Positions 8,482-17,926 of a stretch of DNA of 64,000 bases are shown piece by piece. Both the position numbers and the translations under genes were made by a program. How positions within the stretch are numbered: the first letter of the stretch is position 1; each line of letters begins with the position of its first letter. The notes under the pieces are model-generated. The model saw only the letters and a list, made by a program, of their open reading frames with translations. It made no database searches and had not been told where the DNA came from. The stretch is from Scandinavium sp036271055 (GTDB lineage Bacteria; Pseudomonadota; Gammaproteobacteria; Enterobacterales; Enterobacteriaceae), in assembly GCF_036271055.1 (NCBI RefSeq), contig NZ_DATBBJ010000109.1, forward strand, positions 22,830 through 86,829, in the 5' to 3' direction.

Positions 8482-11400
8482 TTAATACACGAGGCACACT
8501 TCATCCATCTCCTGAGTCGGAGGATTGTTATTCACGTATCCATTGCGCCAGTTTATGTAGATTCGCGTGCCCTTGTTGCCCGTTTCACTGGCCCACATGG
8601 ATTCCGCAGTGCTGGACGTTGACCATTGGTTGCCCATCATGTTTTTAGGGTTGCCCCACTCGCCGTAGAATGTTCCCATTCCACGCGCGCCATACTGTCC
8701 TTCCATGCCGCTTGAGAAGAAGGAATAGCTCGGCGTTGTCGCCCCATTCTTTACACAATCTGTATCGGCAACATTCGGGTCAATATTTGACCTCCCAATG
8801 TTCAATACCCAGTGATTTAAGGTGAAGGTGTAAGTCAGCGCAGGTCCCGTACCCGATACCGGAGTGGCGGTAATGGTGGCCGTTTTGGTGGTGGCTTGAC
8901 CGACAAAGACCGCTTCACCCGGGCTGCGGAATGCCAGCCAACTGGCATCGCTCGTCCAGGTATATTTGCTATTACTCGCCATTGAATCGTTGATTTTCAT
9001 GATAAAGCTGGCATACAGCATGCCGATGGTTGGGAATTTATCGCTAACGGTGAAGTCATGCCCGTTGGCCGTCATGCCCGTAATATGGTCGGATTTAAAT
9101 GCCACGGTGCTGGTTTTGCCGGTATCCGCGTTCCAGGCTTGAGATTTGGCGGTTATCGTGACGCTCTCTTCTTTGTTGTCAACCAGGGTGACGGTTGCCT
9201 GCCCGCTGGCGTTGGTCGAGGGCTGTGCGTCGCTCAACTGCGCGTCCGCAGACGTCGTAGAAAACGCAATTTTTTGCCCCGAAACCGGGTTCCCGCTATT
9301 GTCTTTCAACGTCGCGGTGAAGGTGATTGGCGATTTTCCGTCAGCCTGCTGTTGCGCCATATCCGGGGTAAGTTCCGTGACCTGATACGACACAAAGTGG
9401 GTATCGATAGTGCTACTCATCTGATTCGCCAGCGTAGCCGTCAACGTGACGCTTTCTCCCTTCACGTCCGTCACCCTAATCTGCGAGAACCCTTGCAGAT
9501 CGGTTTTGCTGGAGGCGGGAATCTGCGCGGTCACGCTGTTGCTCTTCCAGGTGATGGTTTGCGCAGGAAGGGGATTCCCCTGCCCGTCCGTCACCACGGC
9601 GTTGATGGTGTTGGTCGTGGATCCGTCGGCGAGGCTATTATCGTTACCCAAACTTAACGCGACTTTCGCCGAGGCTGGATCGCTGATAAACAGGCTCTTC
9701 GTTTGTTTGCTGTTCGCATTATCCAGCGTTGCCGTCACGTCCACCTCTTGCGCAACAATATCCGTAAACGCGATGGACGACTGGCCCTTCGCATCCGTTC
9801 TGGAATCCGTCTGGCCCGGCTGTGCGCTGCCGCCAAGATGCCAGGAAACATGCGCATCAGATACCGGATTGTTGTTTGCATCAACCACCACCACGTTCGC
9901 CGTGTTGGTGGCGATGCCGTTGGCTCGCGCATTTTTGCTTGCCTCCAGCGAATCGATAACCGCAGTACTGATGTCGGCAATAAACTCGCTTTCCTTCGTC
10001 TGGCTGGCTGAGTTTTTGGCCAGCGTGGCCTTCATATTGACCTTTTCTGCTTTGGTATCGCTGAACGTGACGACGAGTTTCCCCTGCGCGTCGGTTTGCC
10101 CTGCCAGACTCGCGAGCTTCGCCGCCCCATCCACTTGCCAGTTAACGGTTTCGTTCGCCGCCGGGTTATGGGTCGCATCAGTCACGGTGATACTGGCGGT
10201 ATTGGTTGCAGAACCGTTCGCCACCGCCCCGGTTGTCACATCGAAGGTGGCAATCTGCAGGCTGTTTTCATCAGTGTTGAAGCTGGACGGTGCGTTTAGC
10301 CTGCTGCCGTTCGCGAGGCTAGCTGAGAGGGTAAAGGTTTGCGCCTTCGTACTGGTGTAGGTAATGGTCGCCTTCCCGTTTTGGTCGGTCTTGCCCGCTT
10401 GCGCAAACTGCACGTCAGGTTTATCCGCTTTCCAGCTTACCGCCTGCCCCTGCAGTGGATTATTGTTACCGTCCATCACATACACCTCGGCGCTGTTTTG
10501 CGAATGCCCGTCCGCCGGGCTGCCGTCGTTCGTGACCGTCAGACGCTGCAGCGCGGCAGAAGATTCATCGGCAATAAATTCAGCGTTCAGCGTTTTGGTG
10601 TTGCCATTTTTCAACGCCGCGGTGAGCTGAACCTTTTCCGCGACCGTATCGGTGAATTGCAGATGTACCTGGCCCTGAGCGTCGGTGCGCATTGACGAAG
10701 CCGCGCGCTGTGCGCCCGATGAAAATGCCACCGTTGTGCTCGTTGCCGACAGCGTTATCGGTGTATCAACAACCGGATTACCGGTAGGATCTTCGACCGT
10801 AATCAGCGCTTTGTTCGCCGTGTTCCCGTTGGCCGGGCTTTTATCCAGCGTAAGATCAAACCGGGTGATGGCAGCATGGAGATCGTTTGCCACGAACGTC
10901 ACGCTGCCCTGCTGCGATAATCCACCCGATTTAACCGTTAAGGCGTATTCACCCGCAGTGGTTGAAACAATTTGCGCATGCGCAACGCCATCGGCATTGG
11001 TCGTTACTTCTGCGCTGCGCAACGTCGCAGCAGAAGAAACAGCCCACTCAACAGTCGCATTGGCGATAGCGTTATGCTGGGCGTCTTCCACTTTTACCGA
11101 GGCGCTATCCGTCGCCACGCCGTCAGCAACGCTGTTATTGCTATCCACCGTCAACACCAGCGAGGCGGGTACAACCTTGTCAAAAGAAGATTGCGCCTGG
11201 GCGGAAACACTGCCGCTCGTCGCGGTGACACTGACGATTTCGCTCGACACATCTGTAAGCGTGACGAAGGCAAAGCCATTCTCATCGGTCACTGAAGAGG
11301 TTGAATCCAGCACCGCGTGTCCATTCGCGGCCCATTGCACCCCCGAATTGCTCATCGCCTGGTTTTTGGTATTAAATACCTGAACCTGAAGCCGGTTCTG

Positions 11401-12501
11401 CGTTTTGCCATCCGCGGGACTATGGTCATCCAGGGGTTGCAAAACCAATTTCCCCACTCCTTCAGCCTCTTTCTTGCGGTACTGCATCACGATTTGGTTA
11501 TTACGCTCCACCAGGTCGGTACGGCTTCCGGCAAGACTGCGCTCAAGCGCGACATTGTCGGAGGAGAGCTGATAGCGCCAGTCATGCGCAAAGTCATAGT
11601 GGAAATCGACCTGGAATTGCACATCGTCCAGGTTATCCTGCCCACGGCGATAGTTGGTGCCCAGCGTGATGAGCGGAACCGGCGTATAATTTACACCCAG
11701 CGTCACCGCCGAAGGGTTGCTCTGCAAATGGTCGGTATCGAATAGCGCGACGTTATCACCATAGTACTGCTCGTAGACCACCTTCATGCCCAGTTGAGGC
11801 TGCGCGGGAAGATACCCTTCGGCACGGAGATCAAAACCGTCAGCGGCTTTTTCTTCATAATCGTCAAAATCCTTCGAATCATGCCATTGGCTGGTAGCCA
11901 GATAGGTATTCGCCGATAATTTAAGATAATTGGTCCAGGCTTCACCACCTAATCCAATGCGCCTGTTTTGCCCCGTAAAATCATTATCAAAAAATACGTT
12001 GGCGCCAAACATCCAGTTGCGCAAATAAAATGTGCGAATACCGACCCCCATATTTCCTGTAACTCGTGAATCCGGATCACGCAAACCAAGTTGCGCAAAC
12101 AGCAGCGACTCTTTATTGTCATAAAGCGGCGAAAGAAGATCGACTGAACTTTGGTCCCAATTCCCATTTTGATCCACACTCAATTGCACTCGTGCAGTCC
12201 CAAAATGGCTTAACCACTCTTCAATGGAATTTGCCGTTTGCGATGTGGCACGTGTTGTAATCTCTGCTTCCGCCTGTTGCGCAATATTTTGATCGCTATT
12301 TTTAGACAGCATCGTAGCGGCAGCTGTTAGGGTACCCGTATCAGGTAAGGCTGCTGCAACCGGTTCACTGGCAAAAGCGGAGCGAGTGATGAAAGACGGA
12401 ATCATCAATTGTGATATTATTAACAGCCAAACGATAATATTATGTGTCACAAACCCAATACTAAGGAGGCCTTTCGCCATTTTTTTTAATTTCATATTCA
12501 T
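8482..12501 (-). CDS. Inverse autotransporter, intimin/invasin family, with eight Big_1 repeats
   Basis: 1339 residues. An extended signal region has its hydrophobic stretch at about 15-44, ending SAFA-SEP. A periplasmic linker follows, then the intimin-type 12-strand beta-barrel at about 90-335 (VGIRTFYLRNWMFGANVFFD, RIGLGGEAW, YGDNVALF). Eight Big_1 Ig-like passenger repeats follow, each opening with an A(D/N)G motif such as SPADGKTQN, SVADGVATD, SPANGNTAN and NSLADGSTT. The C-terminal domain has a cysteine near the end (EVCLVY) and an earlier one in DTDCVKNG, as in the disulfide-closed lectin-like tips of intimin and invasin. There is no LysM motif. It is likely anchored in the outer membrane as an adhesin. 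The start context is weak; M3 or M8 are alternatives. Confidence 0.93.
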   Translation of the reverse strand: MNMKLKKMAKGLLSIGFVTHNIIVWLLIISQLMIPSFITRSAFASEPVAAALPDTGTLTAAATMLSKNSDQNIAQQAEAEITTRATSQTANSIEEWLSHFGTARVQLSVDQNGNWDQSSVDLLSPLYDNKESLLFAQLGLRDPDSRVTGNMGVGIRTFYLRNWMFGANVFFDNDFTGQNRRIGLGGEAWTNYLKLSANTYLATSQWHDSKDFDDYEEKAADGFDLRAEGYLPAQPQLGMKVVYEQYYGDNVALFDTDHLQSNPSAVTLGVNYTPVPLITLGTNYRRGQDNLDDVQFQVDFHYDFAHDWRYQLSSDNVALERSLAGSRTDLVERNNQIVMQYRKKEAEGVGKLVLQPLDDHSPADGKTQNRLQVQVFNTKNQAMSNSGVQWAANGHAVLDSTSSVTDENGFAFVTLTDVSSEIVSVTATSGSVSAQAQSSFDKVVPASLVLTVDSNNSVADGVATDSASVKVEDAQHNAIANATVEWAVSSAATLRSAEVTTNADGVAHAQIVSTTAGEYALTVKSGGLSQQGSVTFVANDLHAAITRFDLTLDKSPANGNTANKALITVEDPTGNPVVDTPITLSATSTTVAFSSGAQRAASSMRTDAQGQVHLQFTDTVAEKVQLTAALKNGNTKTLNAEFIADESSAALQRLTVTNDGSPADGHSQNSAEVYVMDGNNNPLQGQAVSWKADKPDVQFAQAGKTDQNGKATITYTSTKAQTFTLSASLANGSRLNAPSSFNTDENSLQIATFDVTTGAVANGSATNTASITVTDATHNPAANETVNWQVDGAAKLASLAGQTDAQGKLVVTFSDTKAEKVNMKATLAKNSASQTKESEFIADISTAVIDSLEASKNARANGIATNTANVVVVDANNNPVSDAHVSWHLGGSAQPGQTDSRTDAKGQSSIAFTDIVAQEVDVTATLDNANSKQTKSLFISDPASAKVALSLGNDNSLADGSTTNTINAVVTDGQGNPLPAQTITWKSNSVTAQIPASSKTDLQGFSQIRVTDVKGESVTLTATLANQMSSTIDTHFVSYQVTELTPDMAQQQADGKSPITFTATLKDNSGNPVSGQKIAFSTTSADAQLSDAQPSTNASGQATVTLVDNKEESVTITAKSQAWNADTGKTSTVAFKSDHITGMTANGHDFTVSDKFPTIGMLYASFIMKINDSMASNSKYTWTSDASWLAFRSPGEAVFVGQATTKTATITATPVSGTGPALTYTFTLNHWVLNIGRSNIDPNVADTDCVKNGATTPSYSFFSSGMEGQYGARGMGTFYGEWGNPKNMMGNQWSTSSTAESMWASETGNKGTRIYINWRNGYVNNNPPTQEMDEVCLVY

Positions 12502-12883
12502 TGAGATACAGCATCGAAATGCAAATGGATTTAAAAAACAGGCATATTCCCTTCATCGAAATACGCACACTCTTATGAATTAATTTTTTTGAAGCCGTGA
12601 TTTATTACCACATGAAAAAAGAACAAACAAATATATTATTTAGATTGTACATTCATGGACTCCCATTATGTCAAAACACAAATAAATGTAAGTTATTATA
12701 AAGTATCAAATGCGCAAATATGGCGTGACCGGGGGCAAAAGATGAACAGCCTTAAAAAGTTCACGTGCTAATTTTAAAAGCATCTACTCGCGACCTGTAA
12801 AATAAATAAAATTCGGAGAGATTCATGAGACAACAATCACGACAAACACCTATCTTCTAATGTGTTAATACAAGGAGTAAAAC
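12502..12883. other. Divergent AT-rich intergenic region between inverse autotransporter and LysR-type gene
   Basis: About 380 AT-rich bases between two divergent genes. Promoters for both must be here, but I see no distinct operator or RNA structure. The LysR gene has a good ribosome site (AAGGAG) at its end. Confidence 0.5.
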
Positions 12884-13747
12884 ATGCATTTTTTATTAAC
12901 AAAGAAGCTTAAATATTTCATGACCGTTATGGAAAAGAAATGTTTGACCAAAGCAAGTGAAGATCTATTTATTACACGCTCACCATTAGGAAAAGCCATT
13001 AATGAGCTTGAAACATTACTTGGTGAAAAGCTCTTTCTTCGCGAACATGGGTTGTATGAACCGACTCTTTTTGCCCAGGAAGTTTATGAACAGGCACTTC
13101 CTCTTTATCATAAACTGTTAAATCTTGAAGAATATTTTTTGAATTCTTGTCAAAGCCGCCACATCAACATCATACTGGACACTGCGTTTCCAGATAATCT
13201 TGCTGATATCATCAGCAGTAGTCTGAACAAAACCGATTTTCTTTTTCACCTAAGTCGTAAGCCTCTTATTCAGGATGATATTGATAATATCGAACCCGGC
13301 CCGGATACCCTGTTCATCACGCATAAAGATCTGGTTGCAGAGCCCGAGATACAAGAACACCACACCCTCACCAGCTCGTTGCTATTGGTGATGAACAATG
13401 CGGTAAAATCCGTGCCGGAAGATTTATCGAACGTTCCGCTAATCTTTCGTAGTAACGTGGTTGGTGCGAATATTGGACGTATCACATCAGAGCTACAAAA
13501 AAGCCTCGGCTTTGTCCCAAAAATCCGTTACATTAATGGGAGCGTATTTGACTGCCTGCTAATGGCGGGAGAAGGCTCAGGAATAATGTTATTACCATTG
13601 AAAACTTGTGAACTGATTAACATCAATCGAAAAAATACATTATTACTGAATAATTTAACAATTAAGATCAATTATTACCACCGTAAAAAGATAAAAAACA
13701 AGAAAGAGATTAATACTATCATCAACCATATTACTGCACTGTTTTGA
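12884..13747 (+). CDS. LysR-family transcriptional regulator
   Basis: 287 residues, ribosome site AAGGAGTAAAAC before the ATG. The N-terminal winged helix-turn-helix spans about 8-62: LKYFMTVMEKKCLTKASEDL, SPLGKAINELETLLGEKLF. This is the standard LysR layout with the recognition helix at SPLGKAINELE. The C-terminal effector-binding region is more divergent and ends in a lysine-rich tail. The gene is AT-rich compared with speC. It sits between the two divergent surface-protein blocks and converges with the IprA/Crp-like gene, so it is a plausible local regulator; ligand unknown. Confidence 0.85.
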   Translation: MHFLLTKKLKYFMTVMEKKCLTKASEDLFITRSPLGKAINELETLLGEKLFLREHGLYEPTLFAQEVYEQALPLYHKLLNLEEYFLNSCQSRHINIILDTAFPDNLADIISSSLNKTDFLFHLSRKPLIQDDIDNIEPGPDTLFITHKDLVAEPEIQEHHTLTSSLLLVMNNAVKSVPEDLSNVPLIFRSNVVGANIGRITSELQKSLGFVPKIRYINGSVFDCLLMAGEGSGIMLLPLKTCELININRKNTLLLNNLTIKINYYHRKKIKNKKEINTIINHITALF

Positions 13748-13774
13748 TTTACCGGTATTGAGCGCTCATTTCCG

Positions 13775-14389
13775 TTAGAAACCTTGTGGCAACGAGTTGA
13801 TCCGTAGAAGCCTACCATTATCCATTTCAATATATCCGCCTTTCCGTAACTCTCTGATGATCGTCATTACGCCACTCCTTGAATATCCCGTTCGTGTTGT
13901 TATATAATGACAAACATTCTCTTTTTTCTTAATTTCAGCATCACTCTCAATTTTAAACAAATAGTATTTCACCACATCGTACAAACTACCCATTCCCATC
14001 ACTTCAAACTGTTGAAACATAAGCAGACTTGAATAGGATAATATGATATATAGATCGCGCCACAGGTTATGTGCTTCAATATGCGAATAGAATAAATGAC
14101 GAGGACAGCTAATATATGAAAAATGGCTATTAGCAGAAACAACATAATTTTCAAAAAGTGCTTTTGGCACCAGTTTTAGTATATAAGGCCCCTTAACACC
14201 ACCCAGCATAACATGGCTTTCTTTATGACTGAACTCGATCCATCCCTCTAGGATAAGAAGAATTTCATCGTCATGCAGAAGAGTATGATTTGACTGTGAC
14301 GGATTACAAGACAGGATAATCGAAGATAGATTTTTAGAATTAATTACGCTAGTAATTATATCGTTAATCTGTTGACTGGGTCTGTCCAT
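13775..14389 (-). CDS. Crp-like/IprA-type winged-helix regulator
   Basis: 204 residues from MDRPSQQIND. I chose this ATG because AAAGGAAC precedes it; an in-frame ATG eight codons upstream has a poorer site. The N-terminal region (LLHDDEILLILEGWIEFSHK, VMLGGVKGPYIL) has cupin/cyclic-nucleotide-binding-domain character. The last 60 residues form a winged helix (TRTGYSRSGVMTIIRELRKG, YIEMDNGRLLRIN). This matches the YaiV/IprA type of enterobacterial regulator rather than true CRP; a cAMP-binding signature is not evident. It is divergent from the 14659 gene, and two direct repeats lie between them. Confidence 0.75.
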   Translation of the reverse strand: MDRPSQQINDIITSVINSKNLSSIILSCNPSQSNHTLLHDDEILLILEGWIEFSHKESHVMLGGVKGPYILKLVPKALFENYVVSANSHFSYISCPRHLFYSHIEAHNLWRDLYIILSYSSLLMFQQFEVMGMGSLYDVVKYYLFKIESDAEIKKKENVCHYITTRTGYSRSGVMTIIRELRKGGYIEMDNGRLLRINSLPQGF

Positions 14390-14507
14390 AAGTGTTCCTT
14401 TCGTCTCATTCATATTCCCTGATCTTACAATAAGTTAATTACTGATTGAAAGAACGCATCAATGGCGAGTTCAATTTTGCACTATATAAACACAATAACA
14501 TTACAAA

Positions 14508-14540
14508 ATGAAAATAATTATTTCCAACATGAAAATAATT
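14508..14540. promoter_or_regulatory. Pair of direct repeats 21 bp apart upstream of the rightward block
   Basis: ATGAAAATAATT occurs at 14508-14519 and again at 14529-14540, two helical turns apart. They lie between the divergent regulator gene (start 14389) and the Ig-like protein gene (start 14659). The spacing fits a protein bound twice on one face of the DNA. The bound factor is unknown, and AT-rich DNA makes chance repeats more likely. Confidence 0.4.
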
Positions 14541-14658
14541 CACACGCAAACTTTGCGCACGTTGTCGATGCTTTTTGCCCAGTGATTCATTTCCGTCGCT
14601 TGTAATCTCTCCTCATCACGTTATGAATTTCACCAACGCAGAGTCACGAGGGCATATT

Positions 14659-16713
14659 ATGTGGACGACAACATTGTACTCGCCATTATTTCCACAAATG
14701 GAAAGTGATGGCGTGATTAACCTGGCAGAGCTCGATTCTTCTGGCATCGTCATTGACATCGCTGAATATGAGAATGCCCAAAAAGGCGATCTGATCGAAT
14801 TATGGTTTGAAAGCTATGCCATTGGCTCAATTGGGCTGGCTGACGATCCGGTCAGCCAGTATTTCCCATGGCAATGCACTATTGCCCCTGACGTCGCTAC
14901 CAACATTAAGGATGGTGTTTATCAGGTGCAGTACAACGTTATTGATGCGGCGCAGAACAGCTCTTGGTCTGAACTGGGCAACGCCATTATTGACAGAACC
15001 TCTACCGGTACGTTACCACCACCCTTCTTTCCCGAAGCAGGCAGCAATAACACCATTGACTATGACGAGGCGATGAGCGGTGGCGGCACGCCAGTTGCGG
15101 TGCCAAATTACGATGGCATTACCGCTGGCGATAACGTAACGGTTTATTGGGTTGGCCTGAAAAATAACACGGTTATTCAGCAGAGCATTACCAGAGTAAG
15201 CCACACCGTCCAGGCCAATGAGCTTGATGGTTTTGAGGTTCTCATTGCGACCACCTTCATCATTCCAGGCAATCTCAATCAAGCACTCGCCTGGTACGTG
15301 GTTGAGCATAGCGACAGCCGCAATGAGCGCTCTGAAAACGGCACCGTGAACATCGACACCTCAACCGGCACCACGTTGCCTCCTCCTGTCTTTGTCGAAG
15401 GCAATGATGGCTGGATTGATGCCGATGAAGCCGCCAGCAATAACAATACGCCCGTTGCAATTCCGGCTTATTCTGGCATCTCCGTTGGCGATACCGTGAC
15501 CACGCACTGGCAGGGTTACAGCCAGGATGGCTCCCCGGTTACCACCGCTAAATATGACGCGATAACGATCGTTGAAGAGACAGACCTTGCAGAAGGTTTT
15601 GAAGTGGACATTCCCACGGCCAAAATCACCCCGGTCGGAATTGGCTACGGCATCTGTTATTACGACGTCATTTTTGCCAACGACAGCGCGGGCAGTTCAC
15701 TCGCTGCACAGGTGGGTATTGATGTCGTTCATAGTGAATTACCTGCTCCGCAACTACCTGAAGCACTGGATGATGGCGTCATCGACAACGATGACGCCAT
15801 GAGCGGCGGCGGTACGCCGGTTGTGATTAACTACGAGCCGATGTCCGAGGGCGACAGCGTGACGCTGGATTGGTCAGGCTATCAGGGCGCAAGCATCACG
15901 CCAGTGAACGGCACCGTTTATACCTCCACACGCGCGGTAACGGCGACAGAAGCGGCCGCTGGCACCATGACGTTCACCGTACCGTCAAAATATATTACCC
16001 CGATTGGTCAGGGCTACGCCGTCGCCAGCTACTCCGTGCAGTTTATCGATGGCGGGATTGCGTGGTCTGACGATGCAACGGCAACGGTGAATACGCAAGG
16101 TAGCGATATCACCGGCTCAAATTATCTGGGTGGATCTACGGGATATGCGCCGTGGAACAATACGGTTGTTCAGGGGTGCTATGTTGAATATCTGGCGATG
16201 GCGAATGGTGTACCGCTCAGAAATACCGATGTCCTGCTGACGATTTTTGGCAATAACTATTTCACCAACAACCAACTGGACACTATCACGCTCACCACCG
16301 ATTTACAGGGCTATGTGCGTACCAATATTTCTGGCGCAGATACCACCACCAACACCATTACGGCGGAAATTGTCGGTGGCGATTACCCTGTCTCAACTGT
16401 GGGCTTTGAAACCGAACGCACAAATATTCAGGCCGTACCATACCTGACCAGCGATCCTTATATTCCAGGCAGCGGCAACAGGAAGTTCACGCTTTCGATA
16501 AGCCAGGACTCCGGCATATACCGGCTATCAACAAGCAATAATGTAGACATTTATATTAATGGCATAAATAAAGGAGGCATTGTCAATGGCGTGGCTGTTT
16601 ACGCCGGGAGCCCACTCGAATTTGAAGTGACTTCAAATAACTTAAACAACACTGCCGTTACCGTTTCGGATAATGGTGCCAACACAAAAGAATTCTGTAC
16701 ATTCTATTTCTAA
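14659..16713 (+). CDS. Multi-module Ig-like repeat protein without signal peptide (paralogue of 6057-8144)
   Basis: 684 residues from MWTTTLYSPLFPQMESDG. I chose this ATG because the N-terminus then aligns with that of the 6057-8144 protein and GAGGG lies upstream; a start 28 codons earlier would use a poor TTG. There is no signal peptide. Four beta-sandwich modules repeat the pattern LPPPFFPEAG / LPPPVFVEGN / LPAPQLPEAL, then DYDEAMSGGGTPV, GDNVTVYWVG, ITPxGxGYG. A C-terminal domain (about 520-600) resembles the C-terminal domains of the leftward proteins. It is the first gene of the block that ends with holin and endopeptidase genes. The role is probably that of an exported surface or extracellular protein (inference). 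Confidence 0.78.
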   Translation: MWTTTLYSPLFPQMESDGVINLAELDSSGIVIDIAEYENAQKGDLIELWFESYAIGSIGLADDPVSQYFPWQCTIAPDVATNIKDGVYQVQYNVIDAAQNSSWSELGNAIIDRTSTGTLPPPFFPEAGSNNTIDYDEAMSGGGTPVAVPNYDGITAGDNVTVYWVGLKNNTVIQQSITRVSHTVQANELDGFEVLIATTFIIPGNLNQALAWYVVEHSDSRNERSENGTVNIDTSTGTTLPPPVFVEGNDGWIDADEAASNNNTPVAIPAYSGISVGDTVTTHWQGYSQDGSPVTTAKYDAITIVEETDLAEGFEVDIPTAKITPVGIGYGICYYDVIFANDSAGSSLAAQVGIDVVHSELPAPQLPEALDDGVIDNDDAMSGGGTPVVINYEPMSEGDSVTLDWSGYQGASITPVNGTVYTSTRAVTATEAAAGTMTFTVPSKYITPIGQGYAVASYSVQFIDGGIAWSDDATATVNTQGSDITGSNYLGGSTGYAPWNNTVVQGCYVEYLAMANGVPLRNTDVLLTIFGNNYFTNNQLDTITLTTDLQGYVRTNISGADTTTNTITAEIVGGDYPVSTVGFETERTNIQAVPYLTSDPYIPGSGNRKFTLSISQDSGIYRLSTSNNVDIYINGINKGGIVNGVAVYAGSPLEFEVTSNNLNNTAVTVSDNGANTKEFCTFYF

Positions 16714-16731
16714 CACTACGAGGTTAATATT

Positions 16732-17865
16732 ATGATTAATGCAAATGCTAAAATTCCTGCGTTGCAGGCACAGATGCAATGGGTGGCGGGTTCACCACAG
16801 ACCAGTACGACATCAGTAACACGCATGATGTACAATTTTAACAACGCAAATAATACACTCGATCTTGATACAGGTTTTTTACCAGGGATCATTGAGACAA
16901 GCACGGCCCAGCAAGAATCAACTATTTGCGATCCGCAAACAGGCGAATGGGTTCTTTTCTTCGATGGTAACAATATCTATGATGGCTTAGGAAATCTGGT
17001 AAACCCAAATAATAAGCTCGATACGATCACGAGCACCTCAATGACCAGCATCATTGCTCCGAGTCTGTCATCTTCTATTCCAACTTATAATGTTTTCTAT
17101 GTTGATAAAACAACTCACCACCTGAATTATGGTATCGTTAATTTCCCTGCGGGGATGAGCAATGAAGCAAACTGGGTAGGGATGCAATCACTCAGTATTG
17201 ATAATGGCGTTGCGACTCCATTTGGTCTCGCATGCCGAAATCAAAAAGAGTATTGGGTTCTGACACTGGCTAATGTGAATACACTGGTTGCTTACAAGTG
17301 TGATGTAACAGGTGTAAACACCACTGCACCAGTACATATTATGCTTCAACCTTTTGCTTCTTTAACGGGTACCGTTGATTGCACTAAGAGTTCTATTGTT
17401 ACCTTTGGTGATAAAATTGCGATCACAGTCAATAATAACATTATGGTTGGAACATTCAATTTTAATACAGGTTTCTCAATCCCTCAAATCAGTCAGTCGT
17501 TAGTCGCAATGTCAACCATTACTTTAGCGCCCGATTTTAATGCCTCTGGAACACATCTTTATTACCTTAAAACCAGAGATAGTTCAAATAAAAACCACGT
17601 GTGGGTTTATGAGATGAATAGCGGAGCATCTTATTCTGCTGACTCAAGCTACGCGTATACAAATCAATATAAAACTCTGAAACTGGCGCCTAACGGTATT
17701 ATTTACGGCATCAATTTGTTTACCACAACAACGCATGCAGATCCTATTTTAAATATTACTGAAATCCCAGAAAGTGGAACTATTTCGGTAACCGAAACCA
17801 TTATCCAGAACCTGAATAGCTCTAATACCTTTGGTAACATCCAATATCAAATCAATAACTTTTAA
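16732..17865 (+). CDS. Beta-propeller-like protein without signal peptide
   Basis: 377 residues, 18 bp after the upstream gene, with ACGAGG before the ATG. There is no signal peptide or membrane segment. The opening (MMYNFNNANNTLDLDTG, then QQESTICDPQTGEWVLFFDG, then NIYDGLGNLV) strongly recalls the N-terminal propeller of Bacteroidetes gliding-motility/PKD proteins. In those, a W-F-G-x-x-A-G-L-D-F strand is followed by an E-G-x-A-x-x-D-x-x-G-x-L-L-F-Y-T-D-G strand. Later repeats (APDFNASGTHLYYLKT, LAPNGIIYGIN) fit propeller blades. The gene is AT-rich. Role unknown; it pairs with a second copy downstream. Confidence 0.65.
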   Translation: MINANAKIPALQAQMQWVAGSPQTSTTSVTRMMYNFNNANNTLDLDTGFLPGIIETSTAQQESTICDPQTGEWVLFFDGNNIYDGLGNLVNPNNKLDTITSTSMTSIIAPSLSSSIPTYNVFYVDKTTHHLNYGIVNFPAGMSNEANWVGMQSLSIDNGVATPFGLACRNQKEYWVLTLANVNTLVAYKCDVTGVNTTAPVHIMLQPFASLTGTVDCTKSSIVTFGDKIAITVNNNIMVGTFNFNTGFSIPQISQSLVAMSTITLAPDFNASGTHLYYLKTRDSSNKNHVWVYEMNSGASYSADSSYAYTNQYKTLKLAPNGIIYGINLFTTTTHADPILNITEIPESGTISVTETIIQNLNSSNTFGNIQYQINNF

Positions 17866-17870
17866 TGCCT

Positions 17871-17900
17871 AATGCCCTCTCATATAGAGGGCATTATTTT
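17871..17900 (+). terminator. Terminator after first beta-propeller-like gene
   Basis: A 10-bp perfect stem, AATGCCCTCT/AGAGGGCATT, with a 5-nt loop and a following ATTTT. Confidence 0.8.
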
Positions 17901-17926
17901 AAATACAAACGATGAGGGCTCTCATT

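Noticed and set aside
9446..10360. Long plus-strand frame antisense to the Big repeats
   Set aside because: Shadow of the repeated, GC-biased coding sequence on the minus strand.
14575..14658. Upstream TTG extension of the Ig-like protein
   Set aside because: The paralogue alignment starts at the ATG at 14659, and that ATG has a better ribosome site.
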